Made by a program: the position numbers and the translations under genes. From contig CH003393.1 in NCBI GenBank assembly GCA_000149265.1, forward strand, positions 521,188 through 585,187: DNA of 64,000 nucleotides. Reading direction: 5' to 3'. The stretch is from Ciona savignyi (Eukaryota > Chordata > Ascidiacea > Phlebobranchia > Cionidae). The notes beneath the pieces are model-generated. The model had not been told where the DNA came from and made no database searches. It worked only from the letters and a program-made list of their open reading frames with translations. Numbering within the stretch: position 1 is the stretch's first letter; the number at the start of each line of letters is the position of its first letter. Shown piece by piece: positions 1 to 11,722 of this stretch.

Positions 1-1473
1 AACCGTGACTCTAAACTATAAAATTCGACCTTACAAAATACAAGAGATATAAGAAGTCTTGCGCTTGGCTATAACTTGTACAAGTACATACTGTTAACAA
101 AAATTAGGCAAATATATGGGCGGCAGACCTATATAGATTTTCAACAATTAGCATATTGCTATAGTTTAGTTTAGGCATTTTTAGCTGCAGTGTTAAATAA
201 AGGCGAATGGAACAATATAGCTAGATACGGTAACCTGACTAGTTTTACATCTTCAAGAAAAAAACAAATTTTTTATCTTAAAAAGTATAAAAGTTGGGTG
301 AAAAAATAGCGGTTTCATAAACTAAACTCAATTCCAAAATATCGTTTTACAACAAAACATTTCGCAGACGACAATATAGAAATATGCTATAAATGATATT
401 TCTATGCAACATTTTTTGTTTACTTGCATATAAAGCCATGTACTGATTTGTTATGGGAAAATAGGCCAATATATATTTAATATTAAACATTTTCATTTTC
501 CATGCTTAATGTAATGCTTTAGATGCAAAAAAATGAATTCTCATCGCAACGTACTTCTACTCGTAGTTTCTTTCTATACGTACTTTATCACCGCTGTAGA
601 ATTTAACGTGTTTAACATTCAATTCACGTATATCATCGTTGTAGGTTAAATACATACATAATGAAGATACGTTGTTTTTTTTAAAATTCACTTCAAAAAT
701 CGTAGTAATATCGAAGCTTCAACACACGTGTGTTTGAAACGTCCGACTATCGACTACAGACACGAGGTTAAGATAACCCTTATTATAACTACCGTTTTAT
801 CGAAGATAACCCTCGTTATAACCAGCACTTATCAGTGTATCGCCCACCCAGATTATAAGAGCTTTAATCAACATTTCTTATTCCCGGTTTAGATTGATTT
901 TTACATCCAACAGAAATATGACGTCATTATCATCATTCAAAACGAGAGATAGAAGAAAAAGGAAGGCGTGACGAATTTGTTCGCATCTCTGTGACCAATA
1001 AAATGCGTTTTGTTTTCGTTGCAGTCCATATTCGCGCATTTTTTCTGTTTAGTTGATTGTAGTGTCTGTAAATTTGTATTGTGGTACATTAACTGCGCAC
1101 GACTGTTCCATTAGCACTTCTAACTGTGCACATGTGTTGCTCATAGGTATACTGCCATTTAAGGTTTAAAATTCGAGAAAATTAGTGATTTAACGTTAAA
1201 ATAGCCCAGAACTGCATTATTTTATTTTTTTTTTAAATCTATATTTTAATTTGCCATATTCAGACGACAGTTCCTAATTATCATTTCCGTTTATAGCCTT
1301 ACGGCTCCGAAATGCGTGACCTCCTGAATATTCGTGTAGTGACGTCATATTTCTATGACGTCATCGAATTTAATATAATATATACAGAAATTAAACCAAC
1401 TTCTTTGCTTACAGCGAACATATACAATAGGTATATATTCTGTTTGAATTTGCAGCGAGAATTTAAACAGATT
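1..1473. other. Upstream region of ARL15
   Basis: No convincing coding sequence is seen. The region is AT-rich with no obvious repeat. CRE-like TGACGTCA palindromes occur at 919-926, 1340-1347 and 1356-1363, the last two 16 bp apart just before the gene. A splice-acceptor-like tract ends in TTTGCAG at about 1455, 18 nt before the ATG. It could close a 5' UTR intron or be a spliced-leader trans-splice acceptor, since trans-splicing is known in Ciona. Confidence 0.5.
1340..1363. promoter_or_regulatory. Paired CRE-like palindromes upstream of ARL15
   Basis: Two perfect TGACGTCA octamers begin at 1340 and 1356. TGACGTCA is the full CREB/ATF consensus. Their closeness to the presumed start of the transcript suggests a proximal promoter element. 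Function is inferred. Confidence 0.4.
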
Positions 1474-2088
1474 ATGGCTGAACACAGTTCTTTCTGTGGG
1501 TCTTGTTTCTATATTTGCTGTCCTTGCTGCCAAGACAGCCCACCGTCAGTTCCCATATTTAATGTGCTATGCATTGGGGTGACAAATTCTGGCAAATCCA
1601 CGCTACTCAAAGTGTTGACTAGTGAAAACTCGGACACTGTTGTACCCACTGTCGGTTTCAATGTAAAGGACATACGGCTACCAAATGCGGTTTTAAAAGT
1701 GAAGGAATTAGGGGGTGGAGAAAGCATACGACCATACTGGAATCGCTATTACACCGGTGTACAAGGAGTGGTTTTCGTAATTGACGGAATGTCTACTCAT
1801 GATAAACTAGAAGAAATGCGCCAAGAAATCCACAAAGCTTTGAACAGTGCGGAATTAAGGTCTGTTCCGTGGCTGATATTGTGTAACAAGCAAGATTTGG
1901 AGGGTGCTTCTACAGACCAAAAAGTGATCGAAGAACTACAACTGCGGAATAAAATGAAGGAAAACGAAGGGATTCTTGTGAAGTCTTGCTCTAAGACTAA
2001 CGTGGAGGGTCTGAGGCTTAATTTCGAATCATTTGGGACGGCACTAGATCGATTTTATTCTGACAACCTGGGTCCTGTAAGAATATGA
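1474..2088 (+). CDS. ARL15: ADP-ribosylation factor-like protein 15 (ARL15-type small GTPase)
   Basis: This encodes a 204-residue ARF-like GTPase, the same length as vertebrate ARL15 as I recall it. The P-loop is an atypical GVTNSGKST at about residues 31-39. Switch II is the ARL15-type VKELGGGESIRPYW in place of the usual DxGGQ (the Gln is replaced), followed by RYYTGVQGVVFVID. The guanine-specificity motif is NKQD, and the C-terminus ends PVRI like the vertebrate VRM tail. The Cys-rich N-terminus (residues 7-19, several CC pairs) suggests palmitoylation rather than the usual ARF Gly2 myristoylation. Known ARL15 acts at the Golgi and plasma membrane and regulates CNNM magnesium transporters. 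The ATG at 1474 is chosen over an in-frame GTPase-free extension from 1312 because a splice-acceptor-like tract separates them and the resulting length fits the family. The CDS has no intron. A poly(A) signal candidate (AATAAA) lies at 2423-2428. Confidence 0.92.
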   Translation: MAEHSSFCGSCFYICCPCCQDSPPSVPIFNVLCIGVTNSGKSTLLKVLTSENSDTVVPTVGFNVKDIRLPNAVLKVKELGGGESIRPYWNRYYTGVQGVVFVIDGMSTHDKLEEMRQEIHKALNSAELRSVPWLILCNKQDLEGASTDQKVIEELQLRNKMKENEGILVKSCSKTNVEGLRLNFESFGTALDRFYSDNLGPVRI

Positions 2089-4441
2089 TGCAAACCTTTA
2101 CGCAAAATCTCATTTTAATGTTTCGTAAAGAGGTGCTAGCATTACTTTTGGACAGTTAATATCTGTGTCATCGATATTTGAACCACTATATTAAAAATCT
2201 GGTTTAACAGTTCATATGTACAGATACAACAGTCCAATATCTGCTCAATTAAGCAGTGGGAAGTGAAAAGCTACAAATTCAGTCTTATTTGTTTAGTTAT
2301 TTTTCTTCCTCAAAATACATTGGCCATCAGTGTTACTTTTGCATGGAAACTGAATTTCCAAGTCATTTCTTATTATTACACTTAACTGTGAACATATACA
2401 TATTTATATTTTTTTCTTGAAAAATAAACATTTTCTTTTTTAAATACCGGTAAATATTTGTATGTCAAAAGTTAAAATTTCTTTTATTTTACCTATCTGT
2501 ACTATATGTTTACAAGTAAAAATTGTGCAATATTGCATTTTGTTGTCTGTCTTAATTACTGGCAGACTGCAATTATTCCTGGAGTGTCTATGGCATCATA
2601 AACCAGCGCAAATTTATAGAACAAATTCCATCCGAATGTACTACACAAAGTGTTATTAATATTTCGTTTCATAGACACCAATAATTCAATGTGTCTTCAC
2701 TTTGTGGGGTGCCTGAAAAGCACTTTTCATTTTACTCCAGTAGTCCGCCCAAATTTAAAGATTTCAGCAAGATTAATCAAACCTTCATTAATAATAAATA
2801 TATAAAAGTATAGCAAGCCTATGTGGGTTTTGCCTAGAAGTCAATGTGGTGCAGTGACACTTGCATTATTAGCGCGACTAATTGTCCTGGGATGTTCCCT
2901 GTTGTTGCCAAGCATGTATTGTAAAGACTCTTTAATTGTTTATCTGTTTGCCAGTGGTGATTGTATCAAAAAATCTAACATTTTTATTTTTAAAGACAAA
3001 AGTTCGTTTTAAGTGTAAATAAAGGCTGTCGTACCATACCAAAAAATGAAAGTTTTTTTTATACCAGCTAAAATTTCAATTTTTGACGATTCCAATTTTT
3101 GCCTGATTTATTTATTACAGCATGATGTGATTAATATTTTATTATGTTTGTTATCTTTTCCATTTTCCCGTACTTATCAGAGCTTGCTGTGTATATATAC
3201 ACAGATTCTGATAATGGTAAACTGATCATACGAAATCGATTTAACCGCTTAACCATCTAAGCAATTGATCTGTTTATTTAACACTAATATTAATTCTTTA
3301 TCGTTTTAATCAGACATGCGAAAATGGCATACAATGATAGAGTACACACATATTGATTAACCGAATCTTGATTTTTTGTGGCTAACTGACATCTAAATGA
3401 TTAACTGGTTTTAGTATTACAATAAACTAGTGTACAGCCATAAATACTAACACAAATATAATGTTTTGCTGCACAACATTATTTTTTAGTTAAATTCTCA
3501 TATATTTTTTAACTATTAACCTGTTGACGGCATACATTGCTTTAAAAAATGCAATGTTCTCTTTAAAACGACTAGAAATGTAAATTCAAGAAATGGTTGT
3601 GTATGGTATTGCATGACTTTTACCGATTTTGATATTCACCCACTTGTATATTGTACTTTTGCACATGTAAACAAGACCTTGAACAAAATGGTGCGTTTTT
3701 ACCAAAATTTGTCAAATGTTTGTCACTGCAAGACATTGATGGACAACCACATAATTTTTGTTGTTCTGGTACAGGCAACTGCATTGTAAAATGGCAAGCA
3801 TGTCAACAACCTCCTATTTATGCTTAAAATTTCTCCGTTACCAGAAGCATATTCGCGATATCGAATTTTTTACTAAGTTCTTTATCATCTTAAGTATGAT
3901 GGTTTGTTTAAAAATGTTAGATTATCAATTTTAAGTAAAGTTATACAAAATTTTGTTTTGTGGAGTAATATTTGGCGACTAAGTGTTAATTTATCAACTT
4001 TGTGGCTGTAATTACCACTCATTTTATATTGTGCTGGATTTTAGTCAGCAAAATTGGTTTATTACCCTATTAAAACTTGCTGACATATATTTTACTACCA
4101 TATCTGTATGTATTGTTTACTTTTGAACATGCTTCTTTTCTTTTCATGTTGAAATGTTGTACATTTGAATGTTTTGTCTTTAAACTAACTGTTTCAGGCT
4201 AGTGAGAAATTCTTCATATACTTTTTAATATTGATAAAAAACGAAAAAAATTCATCAAATTTAAAAACTGCGCTAATTAGCCCTGAAGCGTTAAAGGTCT
4301 ATGGAGAATTGTCACACTGCCGTTGTTTTCTTTAGAAATGTAGGTTTACAGTAAACAACAAATAAAAACTGAGAGATAATTATTGTAAGTTGTGGGAAAA
4401 TTAACGCTTGAAGTTGGTGGCTGAAACAGAACACGAAGGAT
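2089..4441. other. ARL15-MEPCE intergenic region
   Basis: AT-rich spacer holding the presumed ARL15 3' UTR (AATAAA at 2423-2428, another at 3018-3023) and the MEPCE upstream region. Short ORFs at 2462-2659 and 2821-3012 have no domain or splice context and are judged non-coding. No RNA gene or recognisable transposon is seen. Confidence 0.5.
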
Positions 4442-7400
4442 ATGGCAACCGCTGTCACCATGTCCCCGTCAAGCTGTGACGCGATGAAACCAAACAATGA
4501 ATTGAATTCGGTTCCTGCCAACCCTCCGATGCCCAGGAATAACATCCAAAGGGAAAAACCGGTTTTAAACGCGTTTTCAATCCGAGGAAAGCGACTTCAC
4601 AGGAAACGTAGACACAGCACTAGCGAGGAGTTCCCTGGAAATCCCGCAAACAAGCCCCAAACTGCGAAGCACAGGAAGCAAGGGTACTACCATAAAAAGG
4701 AGGTTGGAGATATAATTCTCCCGACGAACTTTTTACTCGGAGGAAATATACGAGATCCGCTAAACCTCAACTCCATGTTGGATGAGAAGGTGAATCGAGC
4801 CCTGAACGCCGTGACTCCGTCCTCCAGTCCTCTTCCACCTAGGAGCTCGACGATTAACATCGTGATCCCGAATGATATGACTGATCCGCTGGGTTTGAAT
4901 TCCTCAAACACTCCGACAGAGCAGTCTCCGGCCGAAAAGAGTCCGTCGCCGATCCCTGAAAGAGAGAGGAGCAAGAGCAAAAAGAGAAAAAGGCGAAAGA
5001 AGAGCGTCGCAGAACGACTTTTACCACCTGAACCTGAGCTTGAACATAATCTTCCAGATGAAAATGAAATAAATTCAAACAAAAACATGAATTCGAAGCC
5101 GATATCAATTAATTGGAATTGCAAAGTGCCAAGACTGAAAAAATCGAAAGTAACGTTGGATCTAAATAATGAAGTAGTCAAACCGAGCTTAAATAAGAAC
5201 GCACTTTCGGTAACTGTTCCACAGGTAAAGAAAATTTATTGTGTTTACTTTATTACTTTAAAAATTTGGAATGGTAATAGTGCGGGGTAGTAGTAATGTG
5301 ATCAGTTAGATTATGTGGTAATCTGTCTTGATTTGGACTGCCAGCCGATGATGGTTAGTTTAAAAGTCGCTTGTAGGGTAAGTTAATGAATTAGATAGTT
5401 ACAAAACCTCCAATAACTCGATTGTGTCCATAAGGTTACAAGACCTATATTCTGTTGTATAACCCTTTGCATTCTTCCAGATACCGTATGTGAATAATCT
5501 GTCATATGGATCTAACAACTATATCTGTCTGTCCTAAAATAGTATGTGATTAATTATTTATAACATTTCGACTTTGGCATTTTAAATATGGTTTTGATTT
5601 CTTGCTTAGTATTTTAAGCATTTCACACAATTTACCACATATTTCTATATCTTAATAACAATAAATTGAAAAAAGGAGCCATATTGCACATATTACAATA
5701 AATAAAAAATAAATGCAATAACTTAAGTCGAAAAGTTTCATGATAAAATGGACAACACTAAAAGGAGGTAAAGAGGGAAGAAGGGAAACCACTTACTAAA
5801 ACCATGGAGACTAATTCTAATCCTGTCCTCAACCTTAATCTTAACCCAAAACTAACCCTAATTCCAACCCAACTTTAAAACTAACCCTAACATCCTAATC
5901 TTTATATTATTGTGCAGTTTCCCTTCTTACCTATTTTCCTCATTTTTAGAAGAATCCAATTTGGTGAAACTTGAACCTTAAAACTTCCAAGTCATGGTTT
6001 CCATTTTTCCACACCAGACAACACTATCAATTATCATACAGTAAAACACAATAAAAAAGAAAAAATGTTCATGTATTAGTATTACACTAAAAAAATTATC
6101 ATGTCTTAGTATTGCGCAAAAACACAATTTCTAAATTTTATTGTTTTAGTATTATACCCTTAAGACAAAATAGTAATCTTGTTAAATTTTCCAGTCTTCA
6201 TATTACACTTTTATAACAAAATAGAAATTCCATTAAATTTCTATGACGTAGTATTCTATGTATTACACCTAAATACAAAATTTTAAACATTTTCCAATTT
6301 CCCTAGACCTCCGGTGTAATCGACCCCATAGTTTCACCGGTCATCCCCCAAAAGACAAACCGGAATGTCCTTTTTTCTCCGAAATCACGCAAGCGAAAAG
6401 CACAGACGGTGCAAACCAACTCAAAATCCGCAGAGAGCAACCACGAAGAACAGTTATCTCGGTTACTGATTACAGACGAAGGTGAAAACAATAGAAAGAC
6501 TGATGAATCACCTCGGAAATCTACTAAAAACACAAACTCAGAAAACAAGGGGGCACGTAGTACACAGCCGCATAAATCGCACCAAAAGACATTTAAACCC
6601 AAAAACGCTCTTCCAGTGTTTAAGCAGAAGAACTCAAGGTTTCAGTATGGCAACTACAGCCAGTATTACGGATATAGAAACCCGAAGAAATTTGAAGACT
6701 GCAGATTGGATTACTTGAAAAGGGAGTGGTTTAAAGGTGATTGATTATTCCTGATTTTTTTAATTTTTAAGTCGGTATTTTTTAATGGGAAGAAAAAATA
6801 GTTTCTTTTTACATTTTTATTTTAAATTACCAAATTGACAATAAGTTAAAAGAGCCATAATGCCAGGGCTGGTCATGGTACTCTTGCCTGTACATCTGGA
6901 ACCCCTCTATAATTCTTTATAAAATAGCATTATCTTTATAAAAAAAATAAGTATATTTTTGCAAAACTAATGTTAAACAAACCGTCATTTTCTCGTTTTA
7001 TTCCCAACTTTTATTAAATTTTACTTTTAAATTTAAATAAGAGATGCATTCATTTTACAAATACACCAAATCGTTGCAAGAAATTTAAACTCAGTTAATT
7101 CTCCCACAACAGAAAAGGATGTTCTTGATGTTGGATGTAACGTGGGCCACCTCACATTACTAATCGCTCGAGATTACTCGCCAAGGAAAATAGTTGGAGT
7201 TGACATTGACGCTACACTCATCAGTATCGCAAGAACCAACATACGACACTACGCCACTGCTGGTGTCAGGTGTGTTTTTGTCTTACTTTGGTTTATTTTT
7301 TGTTTCCAAGATGAAAACACTCAGTAGGACTTAAAAAATAAGATCTTATTTATCTTAATTGATAAGATTAGAGCTTATCAATTATTCTTTGCCCATTTTC

Positions 7401-10400
7401 GATTTTGTTTTTCACATTTGCTTTCACTTCTACATAATTATTCCTCTATAATCGTACCGATTGATTATTTTGATGGTTTAGTGCGTCATTTTTTAGCCGA
7501 GGAGTTGAATTTAACAAACTGGTTGTAATAGCTACGGTAACCTGACGGTGGGCGCAAGGTGAGCTGACCATTGCTTGGTTATCCTATTCATGGGGATTAA
7601 CATGAATATCATATTCCAATAAGCAGCAGTTCTCTTAAAATTATGATGTAACAATGTGCTTTACCCAACATCCCAGACCCCCGTCCCCGCTTGCGTCATC
7701 GTACCCCGAATCGATGGCGAAGATGTTCGGACCCATCGTCGCTCCCCCCGTTGAAACTGGAACGGACGATTCGGCCCGATTTCCTAACAACATTCTTTTC
7801 TTTGAGGTAATTTGGGGTGGTTAAGGGATTGAGATGGGACAACACTAAAAATAGGGAAACTGCTTACTAAAACTAGTGGAGATATAAGATTTTGACATCA
7901 GAGTTAGTTTTGGGCAACACTTAAAGGAGGGAAGGAGGGAAACTGCTCACTAAAATTACAAAAACTAATTTAAACCATGCCCTAAGCATTAATCAAAACC
8001 CCAGAACTAACCCTAACTTAAACCCCATGTTTAAAACTAACTCCAATGCCCTAATTTTCATTTTAGTCTGTAATTTCCCTCCCTTCCCGCTTTCCCTCCT
8101 ATATTATTTTTTTCCTCGAAGTAAAAAACAATGTTAGCGGACCGGGTTCAATACCACTGTTGGGTGAACGAAGCTTTCTGGTGTATAATGAATTTTGTTA
8201 GAACCCATTAAATCTAGTAGGTTCAGGCACTGTCTGTCTTGCCCAAGGATATAACCGACCAGCAAGCGACTAATTTTGAACCTGCAATCCTTCGGTTGTA
8301 GGACAACGTACTGACAACAAATTACTAGCAGACAATGAAGCTAAGTATGAGCGGGACCATGGAGGGACCAGGAATAGGATAGGATAATCATGTTTATCCC
8401 CGTGAATGGGAAAACCAAGGGTTAAAACACGGGCAATCGTCAGATCACCTCGTGCCCACCGTCAGGTTACTATAGCTATTGCAGTGTGTTGTGTATGATA
8501 CACACATTCCAAGCGAAGACATTTCTGACCTGGAGCCACTCTGTCACACAGAAAAACAACTAAACAACTGAGCTTCTTGATAGCTTGGTTGTGGTAAAAG
8601 GAAGCTAACATGAGTCCCTTCAACCCCCAGGGCAACTACGTCCCTGAAGTCGACGAGATTCTGAGGTTCCAGGAGCCCGAGTATGATGTCATAATGTGCA
8701 TGAGCGTCACCAAGTGGATGCACATGAACTGGGGAGACGCGGGGATCAAGAAAACCTTCGAACGATTCTTCAAGCAACTTCGAGCTGGAGGGAAACTCAT
8801 CCTCGAACCACAGGATTGGAAGTCGTATGGGAAAAAGAAAAAGTTGACGGTGAGTTTTGTTTATTTTTGGTACTTTTTCTTTGTTGCAAAGTTTGTAACC
8901 AAAACAGAGACATTTTGGAAAAAATAGAAAATGGAATAAAGTTCTTAGTTGATTAAATATAGAACAAAGCAAATTTCCAAAACCTTTTAATATTGAAAAC
9001 AAATTTCTTTATTTATAGATTAGCTCACAATTTCCTACCTTATGCCCTAAAGGTGTATTCCAGATACAACCAACTAGTTAGTGACCAGTTTCGAACCTAC
9101 AACCCTTTGATTAAAAAGCAATGCACTAACCCACCAAGCTGATGAATCTAAGAAATTCAACTTTATGACTATTTTACCTCACCCTTTAAACGATTGCAAT
9201 TAAATGAGGAGCGCACTACACCTTTTTTCCTCATGCCATTAAGGCAATGTGCGTTACCAATGCCTTCCCTTGATATGCGACCAACTAGTTAGTGACCAGT
9301 TTCGAACCTGCAACCCTTCGATTAAAAAGCTACTCACTAACAAACCCTAAAATTATAAAGCTAATCGTTCAGACAATTTCAACTATTTTACCTCACCCAT
9401 TAAACGATTGCAATTAAACAGGAGCGCATCTACAACCACTACCACTCGATAGAACTACTTCCATCTATGTTCCCGGATTACCTGATCAACGTTGTTGGTT
9501 TTGAGAGCGTGGAATACCTCACCTCTACTGTGCCAAACACACCCGTTGGTAAGTGGTTGTTTTAATCCAACTTTGCCATTTAAAGGTTTAATCTTTTTCG
9601 AAAGGTTTAAAGGTTTAATCTAAATAATAATTGGTTTTTGAAGGTTTAATCTAACTTGGTTGTTTGAACTCATAGTTGAAAATGAATGTGATAGCCAGTT
9701 TTTAGTTAGTTTTTCTTTTATCACCATTTATTTCTGTATTTTTTATTTTTCTTTGGCTTAAAGTATGACAAATTTATACCTGTGGAAAACAGAAGTGGTC
9801 TTTTAAGACCAGTTATCGTCAGTTCACAAACCATGACACTTTAGACTGTCAGGTAAATTGCTGGTGCAGAAGCCACTCGCCAGTTAGTTTCCTGTATTTT
9901 TTCACTATTTATTCCCGTAGTTTTTCTTCTTCTTTTGGCCACAGCATGATACACTGTCAGTCATTACATAGTAGGTTCGAAGCCAGCCGCCGTAGGTCGT
10001 AGTTACCAATATTTTTCAGTTTTTTCTTAGCATAAGAGACTGTGAGTTAAGAAATTTTAAACCATTCACTAGATCAGTGGTTCTCAACCTTTTTCCTTGG
10101 CCTATTTTGAACCTTTTCATTCCTCCCCTACCGTATAAAGTACCCACACTCGAGTCACTGCTAGACGAAATAAGAAAATACACATATTCAGAGATGCATT
10201 TAATTGAACTGCATAATTTATCTGCTAAACCACTTCAGTGTAATGCATAGGCCTTCAGGTCTGAAAGTAGGACTACGTAATAATAAAAAATGTCAAAAAA
10301 TCGCCTTAGTGTCATATAACACAAAATATAAAATGAACAAATTCCTCCCCTGAAATCCTGAATTTCCTCCCCGGTTGAGAACCGCCGCAGTAGATAGTGA

Positions 10401-10976
10401 TTCCTTAGAAAAAACACTTAGCACTCATTACTTAAGACCAATATTATAGGACAGGTGCATAGAGTATTTTGTGTTTTATCCATGTAAATTTTAATGGTTT
10501 CGTTTCTTTGTAGTGCGTTTGACTGTAAGTTATCGGTTATGTCATTGGGCAAGGATAGAATAGAATATTAATGTTTTATTCCCGTGGATGGGATCATAGG
10601 TCAAAAGTTGTGGCAAGATAGGTAATTACGAGATGCCCGCCGTTGGGTTTCCAAATCAATTTGCTTTATATGGTTTAAGTTAGTCCACTGGCGTCGGGTG
10701 CGGCCACCGTCTGGTTAGAGAAGCTATTGTAGCGTGTTAAATATGATAAGATGTTTCTTCAGTTTTTATTGAACTCATTAATTTAATAAATTCAGGCGAT
10801 ATCCGCTAAGTGCTATACAAAGAACACAACCGATTAGCGAGCGAATTTATCGGAAACTACCACCTTTTGGCCAAAAGGCAACTTGTTAACCCACCAAGCT
10901 ATTCGCCAGCTAAAATAAGACCTTTATCCTTACAGGTTTCAAAAGGCCCATCCAACTCTACAGGAAGCCAGAATAA
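4442..10976 (+). CDS. MEPCE: 7SK snRNA methylphosphate capping enzyme (bin3/MEPCE), seven exons
   Basis: SAM-dependent methyltransferase that adds the gamma-monomethyl phosphate cap to 7SK snRNA and stabilises the 7SK snRNP controlling P-TEFb. Exons: 4442-5224, 6307-6736, 7113-7269, 7677-7806, 8631-8849, 9422-9548, 10936-10976. All junctions are GT-AG and phases agree, giving 628 aa (human about 689). The disordered N-terminus carries the family blocks [19 protein letters not shown] and [14 protein letters not shown]. Exon 2 ends with the substrate-binding [15 protein letters not shown] block. Exon 3 has SAM motif [13 protein letters not shown], and the acidic-loop VGVDID. Exons 4-5 carry [13 protein letters not shown] and [14 protein letters not shown]; exon 5 ends [18 protein letters not shown]; exon 7 ends [13 protein letters not shown]. 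The methyltransferase motifs I can recall are intact. The ATG at 4442 is the first in frame. Introns contain MITE and SINE insertions and a local duplication at the exon 6 acceptor. Confidence 0.95.
5751..5949. mobile_element. MITE (GGGAAACTGCACACTAAAA family), MEPCE intron 1
   Basis: Starts GACAACACTAAAAGGAGG and ends with the inverse of the same motif. The first and last ~40 bp are imperfect inverted repeats: AGGGAAACCACTTACTAAAA against a tail ...TTGTGCAGTTTCCCTTCTT. The interior is rich in CTAACCCTAA-like runs. At least two further copies occur in the window (7911, 61229). No coding capacity. Confidence 0.7.
7835..8106. mobile_element. MITE copies, one truncated and one near-complete, MEPCE intron 4
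   Basis: A truncated end (7835-7905, GGGACAACACTAAAAATAGGG) is followed at 7911-8106 by a near-complete copy of the same family as 5751-5949. Its inverted termini read GGAGGGAAACTGCTCACTAAA and the complement near 8065-8100. The head-to-head arrangement suggests one copy inserted next to or into another. Confidence 0.65.
8370..8512 (-). mobile_element. SINE family 1, 3' portion, MEPCE intron 4
   Basis: Reverse complement of the family-1 tail: the GGATAGGATAATCATG start corresponds to the repetitive TATCCTATCC end, followed by the block that in other copies reads ACGGGCAATCGTCAGATCACC. A more diverged 5' part of the same family lies next to it at about 8190-8320. Confidence 0.7.
9060..9440. 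repeat. MEPCE: Local tandem duplication (period about 211-214 bp) across MEPCE intron 5/exon 6
   Basis: The block at 9071-9225 recurs at 9282-9440. Both copies begin CCAACTAGTTAGTGACCAGT (a SINE-derived piece) and end CCTCACCC..TAAACGATTGCAATTAAA followed by GAGCGC. The second copy contains the real exon 6 acceptor (AAACAG at 9421). The first has AAATGAG instead and loses exon identity after about 10 bases. Confidence 0.75.
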
Positions 10977-11187
10977 GTGATCAGCTCGATTTCTGTTTCG
11001 CCCATTTGTCCACTCAGTTCGCCGTGTATTTTACTTGTTTGGTTCTGCTTCATTTGTTGAGCTTGTGGCCCGTTTCTATTATGTGGAATTAAGCTGATTT
11101 CATCATTTTAATTTGGTGTATTTCTCTTTAAAGATATGATGGACTAGTTGAAGGGATAGATAGGTTAGGTTAGGATAGTCATGTTTA

Positions 11188-11607
11188 TTCAGTGAATTGA
11201 GAAATTTAATGGACAATATCACACGGTTAACCGTCAGATTACCTCTCAAATATGTGAAGGTTCGTTCTCTAACGGGTAAGAGTACGATTACTTCAAAATG
11301 TTTAGGTGATGGGGTGTTTTATAGCGTGTAGTAGTCCTTTAAATATCTAAGGGGGCACATACTATAATCCATTGCGATTGCTTTAAGGTATTCAGTGAAT
11401 ACAGAAATTTAATGGACAATATCACACGGTTAACCGTCAGATTACCTCTCAAATATGTAATATATAAAGGATCGTTCTCTAACGGGTAACAGTACGATTA
11501 CTTTAAAATGTTTAGGTAAGGGAGTGTTTTATAACGTGTAGTAGTCGGATTACCCCATAAATACGTAAGGGGGCACATACTATAATCCATTGCAAGTGCT
11601 TAAAGGT
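11188..11607. repeat. Tandem duplication, about 200-bp unit, two copies
   Basis: Copy 1 (from 11188) and copy 2 (from 11390) share TTTAATGGACAATATCACAC, ACCGTCAGATTACCTCTCAA, TCTCTAACGGGTAA and AGGGGGCACATACTATAATC. The unit looks like a diverged tail of SINE family 1 plus adjacent DNA. Confidence 0.8.
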
Positions 11608-11629
11608 AGGTGCCGTCGTGTGGCTGCAT

Positions 11630-11722
11630 GATTGACGCGGCCGATACGTATACTAATTTTATACAAAAACCGTCCTAGTGACGATCCCATCATAGATTCA
11701 AAACTTAGCTCGGCTAAAAATA
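11630..11722 (+). mobile_element. SINE family 2 (tRNA-like head)
   Basis: Matches the family-2 pattern: GTCGTGTGGC..A/B-box-like head, an internal TATA..AAAACCGTCCTxGTGACG block, CCCATCAT.G.TTC.AAACTTAG and CTCGGCTAAAAA end. Confidence 0.65.

Noticed and set aside
2462..3012. Two short ORFs between ARL15 and MEPCE
   Set aside because: Short, hydrophobic or irregular, without domain, splice or conservation evidence; likely 3' UTR or intergenic chance.
4687..5181. 164-codon ORF on the - strand across MEPCE exon 1
   Set aside because: It is antisense to a well-supported exon with conserved MEPCE blocks, and its Ser/Phe-rich reading reflects codon composition of the real frame.
8544..9002. 152-codon - strand ORF
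   Set aside because: Antisense of MEPCE exon 5 plus intron; the + strand frame carries the family motifs.
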